Shown: positions 11,920 through 22,490 of the stretch, one piece after another
Position numbering within the stretch: position 1 is the stretch's first letter
How the letters are laid out: every line of letters starts with the position of its first letter
Assembly (NCBI GenBank): GCA_963854735.1
Contig: OY978097.1
Span: 248,001-312,000 of the forward strand
Direction of reading: 5' to 3'
DNA length: 64,000 bases
Source of the DNA: Marvania coccoides
Taxonomy: Eukaryota > Chlorophyta > Trebouxiophyceae > Chlorellales > Chlorellaceae
The notes under the pieces: generated by a model
Seen by the model: the letters and a program-made list of their open reading frames with translations, nothing else
Told to the model about the DNA's origin: nothing
Database searches by the model: none
Program-made: the position numbers and the translations under genes

Positions 11920-12194
11920 TTCCCCTTGTTCGGGATACCGAATGAGTTTTTCTATATCTATCTCATATACTGCATATGCTTAAATTTTAAAGATAGCGCG
12001 GTGGCGTAGGCGGGGGGATTAAGAGCGTCATTGCATCATTTTTTGCATTGACCTGCGTCCATATTTTTAATTTGGTATAATTTATATAAAAATGCAAGTA
12101 TCAATATATTCATCCCTGAGGAATGTAGCGCTCCCTGTGCATCGAGCAGAAAAATATAAATAAATTCAAATTTCAAATGTGACCCATCTCAATT

Positions 12195-13613
12195 ATGACT
12201 CACGATCCATCGCGCTGCCCGCCTCTCCGCATCCTCATGGTGTCGGATTTCTTCTACCCCAACACCGGCGGCGTCGAAACCCACATCTACCAGCTGTCCC
12301 AGTGCCTCATGGCCCGCGGCCACCATGTCGTTGTTCTCACTCACTCCTACGGCTCCAAGCAAGGTGTCACCTACCTCACCAACGGCCTCAAAGTCTACTA
12401 CCTCCCCCGCCTCCCAGTCTACCAGCAAGCGTCGTTGCCTACTATTTTTGGCGCTTTCCCCAACCTCCGTCGCATCCTCATTCAAGAGCGAATAACGCTG
12501 GTGCATGCCCACCAGGCCTTCTCGACGATGGCGCACGAGGCGGTGCTACACGCGCGCACCATGGGCTACCGCGTGGTCTTCACCGACCACTCCCTATTCG
12601 GGTTTGCGGACCCCGCTTCAATTCTCGTCAACAAAACGCTCAAGTTTACCTTGGCAGACGTGCACGCCGCCATCTGCGTGTCGCACACATCCAAAGAAAA
12701 CACAGTGCTGCGGGCATGCATCCCTCCGCACCGCGTCTACGTCTTGCCTAACGCAGTGGAGCCGGCATTGTTTTATCCTTCGTTGCCGCCAGCAGATACT
12801 GGTAGTAGTTCGCAGCTGCAGCCACCACCTGGCAGGAACGGTGCTCCGGATGTGACCATCATTGCCATGAGCAGACTGGTGTACCGCAAAGGAGTAGATT
12901 TGTTGGCGGCAGTGATACCTGAGGTGTGCCGCCGCTGCCCAGACGTTCAATTTTTAATAGGGGGCGAAGGGCCCAAACGAGGGGTGCTGGAGACCATGGT
13001 AGCTGTCGAGAAGCTGGAGCGCCGAGTGAAGCTTGTGGGGGCGGTCCCGCATCACCGCGTGAGGGAGCTTCTGGTGCGTGGCCAAATATTTTTAAACTGC
13101 TCGCTGACGGAAGCGTTTTGCGTGTCTTTGGTAGAAGCTGCAGCGGCGGGGCTGCTGGTAGTGTCGACGCGGGTAGGGGGCGTGCCGGAGGTGCTGCCAG
13201 AGAGTATGCTGGTGCTGGCAGAGCCCTCACCCGACGCGGTGGTGGCGGCTGTAGTGGCGGCGCTGGAGAGGGTGAAAACATCTCCGCCGGACCGGCAGCA
13301 GCAGCACGCTGCGGTAGCTAAGATGTATAGCTGGCCTGCAGTGGCGCGCCGCACCGAGAGGGTGTATGCTGACGCACTGAGCAGCCCCAGGGACGATTCA
13401 ATGTCGGCAAGACTTGGGCGGTATTGGCGATGCGGGCGGTGGTTCGGAAAGATATGCTGCTGCGTGGCGGCGGTGGACTGGCTGTATTGGCGCTGGCTGG
13501 AGTGGGCGCAGCCTGCAGGCCGCATGCAGCGGTTGAATGATTTTCCGGTCTCGCCGCTGGATTCATTGAAAGATGGCGATGGTTGTGGTGAGAAACAGGC
13601 GGTGTTAACATGA
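12195..13613 (+). CDS. PIGA: PIG-A, GlcNAc-PI transferase catalytic subunit
   Basis: Single exon, 472 residues. GT4-family glycosyltransferase that adds GlcNAc to phosphatidylinositol, the first step of GPI-anchor synthesis on the cytosolic face of the ER. Seen: LRILMVSDFFYPNTGGVETH near the start, GHHVVVLTHSYG, LVHAHQAFSTMAHEA, FTDHSLFGFAD, SRLVYRKGVDLL, the EX7E-type region LNCSLTEAFCVSLVEAAAAG, and a C-terminal hydrophobic segment (VDWLYWRWLEWAQPAG) matching the family's membrane anchor. The start is the ATG opening MTHDPSRC, just before the conserved LRI. Transcribed away from the SUN gene with about 275 bases between. Confidence 0.95.
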   Translation: MTHDPSRCPPLRILMVSDFFYPNTGGVETHIYQLSQCLMARGHHVVVLTHSYGSKQGVTYLTNGLKVYYLPRLPVYQQASLPTIFGAFPNLRRILIQERITLVHAHQAFSTMAHEAVLHARTMGYRVVFTDHSLFGFADPASILVNKTLKFTLADVHAAICVSHTSKENTVLRACIPPHRVYVLPNAVEPALFYPSLPPADTGSSSQLQPPPGRNGAPDVTIIAMSRLVYRKGVDLLAAVIPEVCRRCPDVQFLIGGEGPKRGVLETMVAVEKLERRVKLVGAVPHHRVRELLVRGQIFLNCSLTEAFCVSLVEAAAAGLLVVSTRVGGVPEVLPESMLVLAEPSPDAVVAAVVAALERVKTSPPDRQQQHAAVAKMYSWPAVARRTERVYADALSSPRDDSMSARLGRYWRCGRWFGKICCCVAAVDWLYWRWLEWAQPAGRMQRLNDFPVSPLDSLKDGDGCGEKQAVLT

Positions 13614-13873
13614 TTCGTATATTGTTTTTAAAACGACAACGACATGCAAGCGAATGCCATTCGAGAGGAGGAGCAAGAAAGAAAGAAAGAAAGAAACATT
13701 TGACAGGCAGGGAGCGATTTGTAAAGTCCGTTGCATGATTCGTTACATGGATATGTGCATGGGCATGGGATGTGATTGACTGGTACCAGCCCCAGAAACT
13801 ATAACCAAGGAAATTCAACAGGATTTCAGGCAAAACAAATAAAATAAACGAATCGTTTCATAATTGCTTGGTT

Positions 13874-14856
13874 TCAAAGGTGCTTGACGCCCACAGGCGC
13901 AGCCACCACGTCCTGAACGGATGCTGTTCGCGGGAGCAGCGGCTTGCCGGACGGCGGTCGTCTCAACAAGAACAGCATTGCCGCTGCCAGGGCACAGCTG
14001 GCAGCCCTCCATGCCCAGCAAAGCACCCCCTCCATCACCGCTGGGTGGGGCAGGCACAGCTGCATCGTGATGATGCCTAACGTCCACGTGGTGGCCCCCA
14101 GCTGCAGAGAAAAACGTGTCCGGGGAGAAGTTCTGATAGTTCAGATATTGTACACGTGAGAAATGCATTTACACAGGCATTGCAAGGCGTGGGAAGGGAA
14201 TTTAAAGGATCTACGAGCGATATAGGAGAGGCCGCTTACCAGTCGGTGCAGCCACTTAACTGACGGCAATTTGTCTTGCGGCAGCAAGGTTGAGAACCCC
14301 AAGCTTTTAAAAGAAAAAATGCCGATTATTGGCGTGAATGCCACGAGTAACACGGTCAATAGGCCCACCTTCCCGTGGAGGGAAGTGAAATGTTGCTTAT
14401 GGTGCAGCGTCTGGATGGGAGAAGGAGAGAGCGGAAAATGGGTGAGCCTTTATATTGTTTCAATTAACGATGCATACAAAAGACCAGGGATGTCCTCCCA
14501 AACCCAGTCCTCTATTAGTCACCCGTGTCATAATTAAAGTGTCATAATGGGGCATACATCAAAATAGCGCTCACCTTGTTGTACACTATCGTCCAAAACC
14601 CAAGTAGGATGCATACGGCCGAAGCAACCTGCACCCACATGTGGTTCTGCAGCGCCAGAGTCCGAGCCTGGCCGTCAACAGCCCTGAGGCGGTAGGCAGC
14701 CACGATGCCTTCGCACATGAAGCCCAAAAATCCAACACCCATGAGGACGGGGTGCCAAGGGAAGAGCTGCCCTGCGTAAATGCTGGGCAGGACGGCGCAA
14801 ACCAACGCCACGCAGCACAAAATGCTGACGGTGCTGACTCCAGAGGACAGCGACAT
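13874..14856 (-). CDS. Cytochrome b561-domain membrane protein
   Basis: Exons complement(14575..14856), complement(14240..14410), complement(13874..14101); 226 residues, all introns phase 0. Cytochrome b561 proteins carry electrons across membranes, using two hemes held by four histidines, often with ascorbate as donor. Seen: six likely membrane helices and conserved histidines in WHPVLMGVGF, LQNHMWVQ, FTSLHGKVGL and KWLHRLLG. This spacing is the b561 core without DOMON or reductase additions, like the CYB561D2 group. Substrate and compartment are not visible. Confidence 0.8.
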
Positions 14857-15612
14857 GATCCTTGAGGAGAAGAACTAAGTTGAAATCTGAGTGACGACTG
14901 ATCAAGCCAGAAGAACAGGGAATTTGGGGGGGCGACAATTCAATTAATACTTGATAATATGATGTGATGAATGGCGTTATACATAATAGTTCTCTTTCGG
15001 TATATATTTTTTTAATTTTAAATTGAAACTTCAATCTGAATTGTTTCAAATTAGCGGCCGGCCTGGGCTGTCGATTCCAATCTACGCAATCTTGGCAACT
15101 GAATTAATAAAAACATGCAAGGGTTTAATCTAACAAAAAAAAAAAAAGGTGAAAATTTGAAACACGAAGGTGCAGCGACCATAGACGCATTACTGGCGCA
15201 TGCAGGCGAAAAAGCGACGTTGTCCGTCAACGTTCCAGCATAATATTGTTATAATAATTCATTCATAATTTAAAAAGGATGGCAACCCCCAGGTTTGAAT
15301 TATGAAAGTAATGCCACGGGATTTCAAAACTTGCATCTCAGTTTTGTGAACGCGGTAAAAAACGGATTCAAGCAGCAGCGCGAAAAGGCATGGCCCTTTT
15401 CATCAGCGCTAAAAATGCAGGAGCGTTAATTGGCGGATCTCAACAGCTGCGCTTATGAGCGCTGGCCTCCCGGCACTAGCGCTGAAAAGCACAGATCAAC
15501 ACTTGCGCAAGTTGCTGCAGCCGCTGCCTGGGAGCTTGCATGCAGGTACGCTGTAATGCGCTATTCTGTTGGTCTGCACCAATTGCACAAGACGAAAGCC
15601 AGTACAAATTCA
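14857..15612. other. Intergenic, no gene seen
   Basis: Upstream of the b561 gene and downstream of the DUF89 gene. An A-tract near 15134; 15430-15774 has a short open frame without homology or codon signal. Nothing supported. Confidence 0.35.
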
Positions 15613-17028
15613 TCAGCTTTTGCTGCGCTCGTCAAACTTGACGACGCAGTCCAGCATGCGGCCGCCCAGACACGCAGCCACCTCCGGGTGCTTCACCATC
15701 CCAATCTTCAGCGCATCGCACCCCTCCAGCTCAGCCCTCAAATTAGTTTCTATCCCGCGACCCATGCCCTCTAAGACCACCAAGTCGGCATCCTTCGCTT
15801 CCTCCGCCAGCTCCCTCGAGACGTTGCCAAGGTCAATCACCGGCAGGTCGTTGCCCGACGACCGCACCAGCAGCCTCTGCGAAGATATCGCCTTGCAGAG
15901 AGCGTCATCGGCAGCGGCAATCGCAGGCAGCATGGCGTCGAGCTCCGACGCTGTGATGTCGTTTATGGACGGGAGCTCATTGGCAGCGAGAATCACTGTG
16001 CGGCACCCGCAGCGCAGAAGCTCGCGAGCCAGCGGCAACATTCCCAGTACAACATCAGCGCCGGAATTATCTACAAAAAGCACTGCTTTGTTGTGGGGAG
16101 GGCCCTGCACCAGGCGCGCAACGACCGCATCCATGTCATCAACCACCCATGGTCTATGCAGCAGTTTGTCCCTGGTGTCGTGGAAAGAAATGCCACCGTT
16201 CTGCGGGCAGCATATTTTAATAGGGGAGAAAATTCTTGAGTGCCATTAAATTGAAAAAATAACCGATGCGACGTGTGTAAAATGTAAGTCACTTCAGGAA
16301 AGGAAATCATTGCAAACCACAGGAAATTTTAATGGTAAGCCACCTAAAGAAAACACCCTTTCTATTTTAATTCAAATTTACCTCGTGGTACATGGCTGTG
16401 GTGTGGACAGCGCCCAAATCGAAGATGTTGGCAGCGCAGACTCCCCTGACCACCATTTCCCACCGCTCCGCAGAATCAGTCAAGGCATCGAGCTCGGCCA
16501 GCACCTCTGGCAGGAGGTCGATGGCTTTGCGGTTCTCCTCAGACTTGATGCCCTTGAAAACGTCGGAGAACCCGGCACCGCGCAGCGCAACTTCGCTGCT
16601 TGAAAAGAATTGAAGAAACTATTTAGAAAGAAGCGCTGTTTTTCTAAATTGTGGTCATGAAAAAAATTGACGAGTGTGGAATTCTTTATTCTAGAAATAC
16701 ACGCGCACCGTTGTCTGCAGAGCTCCACGCAATTGATTATTGTGTTTTCCTCTCCGGGGCGGCCGCCCGAAAGGGCCAAAGCTTTGAGAGTCGCTGCGTA
16801 GCTGGCGAAGAAGCGCTGGGCGCGGGTTTCGCTGTCTTCTACGGTTGGATCTGCTGCAGCTAGCCTTGCAAATGTGGGGATGGACTCCTCAAACATCGTC
16901 AGCCAGTCGTCCAAACAGGGATAAGTGGGCAGGCCAGCAGCCTCCAGCGCTGCTCTGCTCTTGTACGCAAACGTGTTGCATGCATAGTTCGACTTCAGAT
17001 GAGGAAGGGGTGCCATTTCCATGCCCAT
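15613..17028 (-). CDS. DUF89 damage-control phosphatase (4'-phosphopantetheine phosphatase type)
   Basis: Exons complement(16709..17028), complement(16382..16595), complement(15613..16200); 373 residues, close to the plant stand-alone proteins. DUF89 enzymes are metal-dependent phosphatases that destroy damaged or excess phosphometabolites; the plant subfamily II member acts on 4'-phosphopantetheine and its oxidised forms. Seen: ANIFDLGA, RPWVVDD, FVDNSGADVVLGMLP, AANELPSINDIT, SGNDLPVIDL, LVVLEGMGRGIETN and LKIGMVKHPEVA, which match the Arabidopsis protein almost word for word from memory. The metal-site Asp/Asn residues are in place. Start: the ATG giving MGMEMAPLPHLKSNY; the frame upstream has no earlier ATG. 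Confidence 0.92.
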
Positions 17029-17870
17029 GTTTTTTTCGAAAAAATGTTGAATTGAAGTTGAAATCAATTTATTTTTATATTTATCATCTAACGATTTGTT
17101 AGTAAAGCGAATTAAAGATAAATGTGCAACTGTATTGAAGTTTTTCTAATTAAAAAGATAAAGCGGCAGTATGAGGCTTTGAGCTCCATCCCCCTCTCAG
17201 CTACCGCCTTGGGTTTCAAACCTTCCAATAAATGGGCGATCTATTGCCTCATCAGTCGCCCCTTGGCATCTTTGTTTTACTTATTCCCAGCTCCCTGCCC
17301 CCTCTCTCAAGCGCTTCGTTTACTCTGTGCACTATGCATTATATTATATATTTCCCCCGTCAATAGTCTCAACAAACAATCACAAAAACAAACAAGGAAG
17401 AAAAAAATGCAAAAAAGGGATGTCAATAATGCAATAGATTTAGAGTCGTTCAGAAGAAATATGTCATGCAAAATCTTGCTTTAACAAGAAAATCCACGTC
17501 CACGGCGTCCGTGCCCGCGGCAGCCTCATCCGATCGACAAACGGCGGCGCGGCCGCGGCCAAGCCCAAGCCCGCTCATCGCGGCCACCGGGACGTCCGTC
17601 GAGATGCTGTTGAGGGGCCGGCGCCGATCCCAACCGCGGGAAAAAATCATGAAAAGAAATAAAAAATAAAAAGTGTAGAGCGACAAATAGTAATTTAATA
17701 GTGGAAGGATGGGTGCGTCGCGCCGAACGACAATAACCGGCGCAGGCAAGACTTGAAAGGGAATCGATGTGATGGGCGAAACGCTGCGAAAAAACATTCA
17801 TTGCATGCATATATTCACTTATAGGAGAAGAAAGAGGAGGAAGAAGAAAGAACACACAAAACAGATTTGT
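17029..17870. other. Intergenic, no gene seen
   Basis: 842 bases; a GC-rich patch at about 17500-17640 sits among AT-rich DNA, with short open frames on both strands but no family motif. Likely 3' UTR of the next gene plus the DUF89 promoter. Confidence 0.35.
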
Positions 17871-18906
17871 TTAAAGACCCCTGGATCTGCGAGCCTTGGC
17901 GCGTGCCGCCCTGGCACGCTGTCTTGCAGCCCTGGCACGCGCCCTGGCGAGTGCAGCTGCCGTTTGCTGAGCTTTCGCGCGCGCCATAGCCTCCCTCTTG
18001 TAGGACCCCTGGTAGGCGTGGGAGCGGCCGACGGCGTTCTTCCTCATCTGCTGCGCTGCCAACGCCTCAGTCCGCATCCTGGACCGGGCAGCAGTATCAG
18101 CCCTGACGTAGGGCGAAACGTCAACCTGCGGCACCTCTGGCTCCTCCGGCTTGTCTGCCACCTGATCCGGGCAAGCAATATACTCCCTGAACACCAAAGT
18201 GAAAATAATTGGTTTCGTGGCCTCCTTGGCATCGGCATCACCTAGCGTTAAAGATTCGTATCACAAATACCGCTTACCAAATAATCTTCTTCTTGTCCCA
18301 GCCGTAGCCCGTGATGGCCTTGAGGGCGGTGGTAGAGAAGTCGACGTTGCCGCGGTCGCACGCCCAGGAGGGGCACTGGTCTACAATTTTCACGTAAATG
18401 TCTCGGATGACGTGGCCAGGGGTGGTGTGGCCTCTCACGCCGCGCACGCGGATGCACTTTCCACAGATGCTCTTTTTATAGTTGCCGCCTGCGCCTCGAG
18501 CCATAGCGTTCCAGTCGTCTTCGTTCATTGCACCGTAGTACACTTGCCAGCGCTTTGGCAGTTTCTTTGGGCTGAACTCGCACATATTTTGGCCTGTGGC
18601 GTCCATATCAAAGGGTCCTGAGTATGCCTGCATATCAATGTATACTAGTTGGGATAATTGAGATTATAATGCTGCAAATTACTTGGAAATTATGAATTGC
18701 ATGGCGGAAAACAAAAAGAGAATAAACCATTTCTCTGGGCATCTTCATCAATGACGTCCGCAAGCATGCGTTAAATATTATATTTCGGTTTAGAATTATG
18801 TGTGTTTACGCACCGTGCCCATTCCCGAGTGATCGAATTCGGCTCGGGCAGCACCCACTGCTGCCAAGCAGAGCAAGACGGCATATAGGGGGCTTGATGG
18901 ACTCAT
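17871..18906 (-). CDS. Secreted double-psi beta-barrel (barwin/expansin-like) protein with basic tail
   Basis: Exons complement(18814..18906), complement(18278..18627), complement(17871..18186); 252 residues. Seen: a signal peptide (MSPSSPLYAVLLCLAAVGAA), then a DPBB-type domain with QVYYGAMNEDDWNAMARG, CGKCIRVRGVRG, VKIVDQCPSWACDRGNVDFS and ALKAITGYGW, with paired cysteines and the VDQCP...D core used by barwin, expansin and plant natriuretic peptides. The last exon, about 105 residues, is Ala/Arg/Lys-rich and ends in repeated ARA/RRA units, a feature I do not know from expansins. Likely extracellular or wall-associated; catalytic activity not inferable. Confidence 0.8.
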
Positions 18907-19449
18907 CGCAGCGCCTGCGCCGAAAAAATCACAGTAAATTATTGAAGGTAATGGGCATGCTGGAAACGGCTTGTTGGTGGGCGGTGAGAGAAACAAATTG
19001 TGATCATTTGCCCAAAAGTAAAGGGGAATCAGCACATTCCCACGGCCAGAAAGACAGCGGCTTTGCAATATTTTACTCACAATGAATCCAAACGGGGCGT
19101 GTAGGGGGCCAAAACGCGGTCAGAGGTTTAAACAAGCACCTAAGAGGATTATTTGTGGGGGTAAGATCAAATGCACTGATTGAAGCCAATCCACCTTCCT
19201 GCTGCGCTGTAATTTAGAATTAAACTATTGGAATTTGATATAAACGCATTACAGGCGATATGCGATCCTTTTCTAGTAGTTTGCGGTGACAGACGGGCTG
19301 GCTCGTATCCGCGCGCCGGGGGGATCATCGTTTTAAGAATCAAATGTAGCTGACCAGGTCGTCAACAATATTAAAACATGTAAATACAGTCTTAACACAG
19401 GTGCAGGCGGAGAATCGTAAAAAAAAAATGGCAACAATTTTTGAACAAA
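18907..19449. other. Intergenic, no gene seen
   Basis: Promoter of the DPBB gene and 3' flank of the reductase gene. No tRNA, repeat or further coding signal recognised. Confidence 0.35.
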
Positions 19450-20801
19450 TTATATTGTGGGTGAGCTGGCAGGTCGATGAGGTTCTCTACCCCAGCCCGG
19501 TAATGCCGCTGTCACCCTTGCAAACACTGCTTTATCTAAATGTGGGATGTGGGTCAACGCCACATTTTGCTCCACATGGGCTGGGGTTTTGTGGCCAACT
19601 AAAACACAGGCGACACCTGGGACACTACGAACCAGCTGCAGCATCCGAGGCCCAGCGCCTTGCACTGCAGCCAGCTCGGGGACAGCCTCCAGGGCACTAA
19701 CCAGCGCTTTGTCGGCGAAGATCCCGGCCTCCTTCAGCGGCCCTGAGCAAAATACCGCCACAGTCAACTGCAGAGAAATGTTTGCGTTGTGAACAAAATG
19801 AGAAGAGAACGAAACAGCAGACAATATTTACAGAGAAAAAGAGAGACGCAAAACCCCAGCAAACGTGTATGTAAACATGACACTCCAGATCTTGCCTGTT
19901 TGGCAGCCTCTATCAGCGTCATCGTCTTTCCCTCCACTGTCTGAAATTTGTCTTCCCACGCCTCACGCATGTGGGCGTTCACAGGTAGCTGCACAGCCGC
20001 AAAACCGTGGCCGTCCTTTCCTCCCACATCATCTGCCAGCTTCACCACCTCCTCCAGCGCCAAATGAGCTTCATCCTGCTCAGAGGGCACCCGCAAGCAA
20101 GACCACGTTGCTACGCCATAGTATCTGATCTTGCCGTCGCGCCGGGCGGCTTCACAGAACTCAAACGCGCTGCGCAGGTGGCGCATGAAATCCGTCTTGC
20201 TCAGGCGGCTCTGCCAGGTCTCTGCCACGTTGTGCAGGTAGAAAAGATCGACGGTAGCTAAAGAAAGCGCTTCCAGACTGCGCTGGAGTGAAGCCTCCAG
20301 GAACGCGGGGTGAAAACACGCCGTTTTGGATACGTCTTCAGCTGAAATGGTGCCAGCGTCCAACAGTTCGTTCAAGAGCTCGCTGTTGGTAGTGTCGTAG
20401 CCGGCTTTGGTGGAAATAAACAGCTGATCGCGGCGGACATCGCTGGTGAGGTGAAGGACCTGTAGAGCTCTGCCCACCGAGCGCTCCGCACGTCCGTGGC
20501 GGTAGGTGGGGGCGGTGTCGATGACGTTCCATCCCTCGGCGATAGATCTCACCACCGCGTTTTCCACAGCTTCATCGGTTTCAAGGTCTGGGGACCCTAA
20601 GTAGGTGCCGATGCCTAGGGAAGACAGCGTGAGGTCTTTGAAAGAGCGGCGGAAGTGGGTGGCAGCGTGGGGAAACCCCAAAGCAGCGCCGGTGGCAAAC
20701 TCAGCGGTTCCACTTGCAGTTGCGTGGCCCTCCCAGCGGTGGAGACGCAGGGGGTGGGGTCCACTACCCTTGATCGTCGCCTGCACCGTGTCCGAGGCCA
20801 T
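19450..20801 (-). CDS. Aldo/keto reductase family oxidoreductase
   Basis: Exons complement(19896..20801) and complement(19450..19767); 407 residues. NADPH-dependent TIM-barrel reductase. Seen: a non-catalytic N-terminal stretch of about 55 residues, then LGIGTYLG, the catalytic tetrad in NVIDTAPTYRHG (Asp, Tyr), FISTKAGYD (Lys) and VDLFYLHNV (His), IRYYGVATW, FAAVQLPVNAH, VAVFCSGPL and LVRSVPGVACVLVGHKTP. It resembles plant aldo/keto reductases related to At1g04420, from memory; substrate unknown. The single intron (complement 19768..19895) opens CAG|GCAAGA; a GT 12 bases further is also in phase but would insert four residues in a region that is contiguous in relatives, so GC-AG is preferred. 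Confidence 0.88.
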
Positions 20802-21045
20802 TCGCGTGTTTTGTTAGGTAATTGCGGTTCCGATTAATCGAAAGGTGAAAAAAATGCCGAAGGTGGGCGAACCGTAGCCGTAGTTAAATTTGCATGCATA
20901 GGCAGGGCAACGGCCCCAGCTTTGGATTTGTTTTGAAATAGCTTGCTGATGTGGCCTTTTTCCTTTTGAAATGACAGCTGGGAATTTACTTTAAATTATA
21001 GTCGTCTACTGCGGCATTAATTGATAAAATAAACACATATGCACC

Positions 21046-22146
21046 ATGGATCGAAGGTCTGTGCGCAGTGAGAGCGCATCCAGCGTCGTGAGCTTGCCTC
21101 AAACTATGCTCGATGCATTCACTCGTCTGCAAGCCTTGTCTGCGCACTGGCTGCGCAAGATTCGCAGCGGCCGCACCAGCACCAACGTCTACGAAGCCGA
21201 GCAGGTTTACCAGTCACTCAACATGGCAAGTTTTTCGGTGTGTGTCGTCAAGTTGAAAATTACAATGTTCTAACCATATTTAATCTCGGCTGTGCAGGCC
21301 GCCAACGCACTTCAAGCAAAAAATCAAGTCATCAATGGCCTGGAAATGAAGCTGGCCTTGCTGATGGCCGCACGCAGCGGTGAAGGTGAAGAAGCTGACG
21401 TTGTACTCCCCACAGCTACTGCTGCACTTCCCACTCCGCCTGCTGCTGCTTCAGTCCCCCGCGACGCTGAAGCCTCCAGCCAGCTCAGTGCCTCGCTGAT
21501 GACGCACCTGCAGGATACTTCCTCGCGACTGGAGCGCGCCGAAGCCACTTCAGGTAAAGAATGCGCAGAGCGGAGCAGTTTTAAACATTGCAAACTGGTA
21601 TCACGACTCGCATTTCGTGTATATGCGTAAATAAATATGTATTTTGTTATGTTTGCAGCTGTGAAAGACGCTGAAATTGCGCGGCTGCTAATCCTGCTGG
21701 CTGACGCTGAGACCCAGCTGGCAGAGGCGCAGCGCGAGGCGCAGGACCGTGAGGCCACGGTGGCAGAGCTGGCGCATATGCTGGCATCGCGGGAAGCCAG
21801 CCATGTTGCCCTGGTGGAAACCGTGCAGAGCTTCATTGCCTCTCAAAGCTCCTCCTCGTCACCGCTGCACTCTGCGACTTCTGCTACCCCTTCTCCCTTC
21901 GAGTCTCGAGACCCTGTGGAGGCAGCCAGGCACTATGAGTCGTCGGTGTGCTTCTGGCAGGAGCGATTGGAGGCGCAGGCACGGTTGGGCGCTGCCAAAC
22001 TGCGCGATATTGGCTTGAGCGGCCTCGGCAGCGACAATGCCATCACTCCTGAGACGCAGGCGATGTCGACGGAGCGAGGCCGCCGCAAGGCAGCGCAGCG
22101 CGGCATGTCGTCCTCCCCCGAAAAGACCAAAACCTTGCCCTTTTGA
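21046..22146 (+). CDS. Unknown coiled-coil protein
   Basis: Exons 21046..21225, 21298..21553, 21659..22146; about 307 residues. No family recognised. Seen: a helical N-terminal part (LDAFTRLQALSAHWLRKIR, NALQAKNQVINGLEMKLALL), an Ala/Pro spacer, then a heptad-rich segment (ARLLILLADAETQLAEAQRE and following), a Ser-rich spacer, and a basic tail. Such architecture is common among cytoskeletal, basal-body or Golgin-like adaptors, but no assignment is made. Intron 1 is either GC-AG after ATG (ATG|GCAAGT, 21226..21297) or GT-AG 12 bases later; both keep frame, so the first exon end is uncertain by four codons. Confidence 0.7.
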
Positions 22147-22490
22147 CGTGAAAACCAAACCCCAACGCGGGTGAGTTGCCACTAATTACTTTACTTGGCC
22201 AACTCCCTCTTTACCTCCCTCTTTATCTTTCTTTGACTCCTTTGCTCGAGTTCCCAGGTTCGTCCTGCCGCCTATTACTTCATTTATCTCCCGTTTAGCG
22301 ACTCTTCCGCCTTTTTACTCTTCTAGTAGCTTTTTTTTATAGTCTGCAATTACACATTATGCTATGTTCCGCTTTGCCAGTTTTTTCTTCCGTTTTTCGC
22401 TCTCATTAAACGTTACGTAAAATACACAGAATGAAGGTTCTCTAAGGCAGGGCTACAGTTAAAATCCCAAAGCTGTTAGAGGAGCCGCAT
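22147..22490. other. Convergent 3' region
   Basis: Pyrimidine-rich 3' flanks of the coiled-coil gene and LHC gene 1. Nothing else seen. Confidence 0.35.

Noticed and set aside
15430..15774. Plus-strand frame overlapping the DUF89 3' end
   Set aside because: Overlaps a well-supported antisense exon and has no recognised motif.
17041..17067. Upstream TTG extension of the DUF89 protein
   Set aside because: No ATG is present there; the ATG at 17028 gives the start that matches relatives.
17122..17484. Open frame on the plus strand in the intergenic region before the DPBB gene
   Set aside because: Starts in AT-rich DNA, no domain, no codon bias and no neighbouring exon that fits.
19884..19884. 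GT donor 12 bases downstream of the GC donor in the aldo/keto reductase
   Set aside because: In phase, but it inserts four residues (ARSG) in a segment contiguous in relatives and has a weak donor context.
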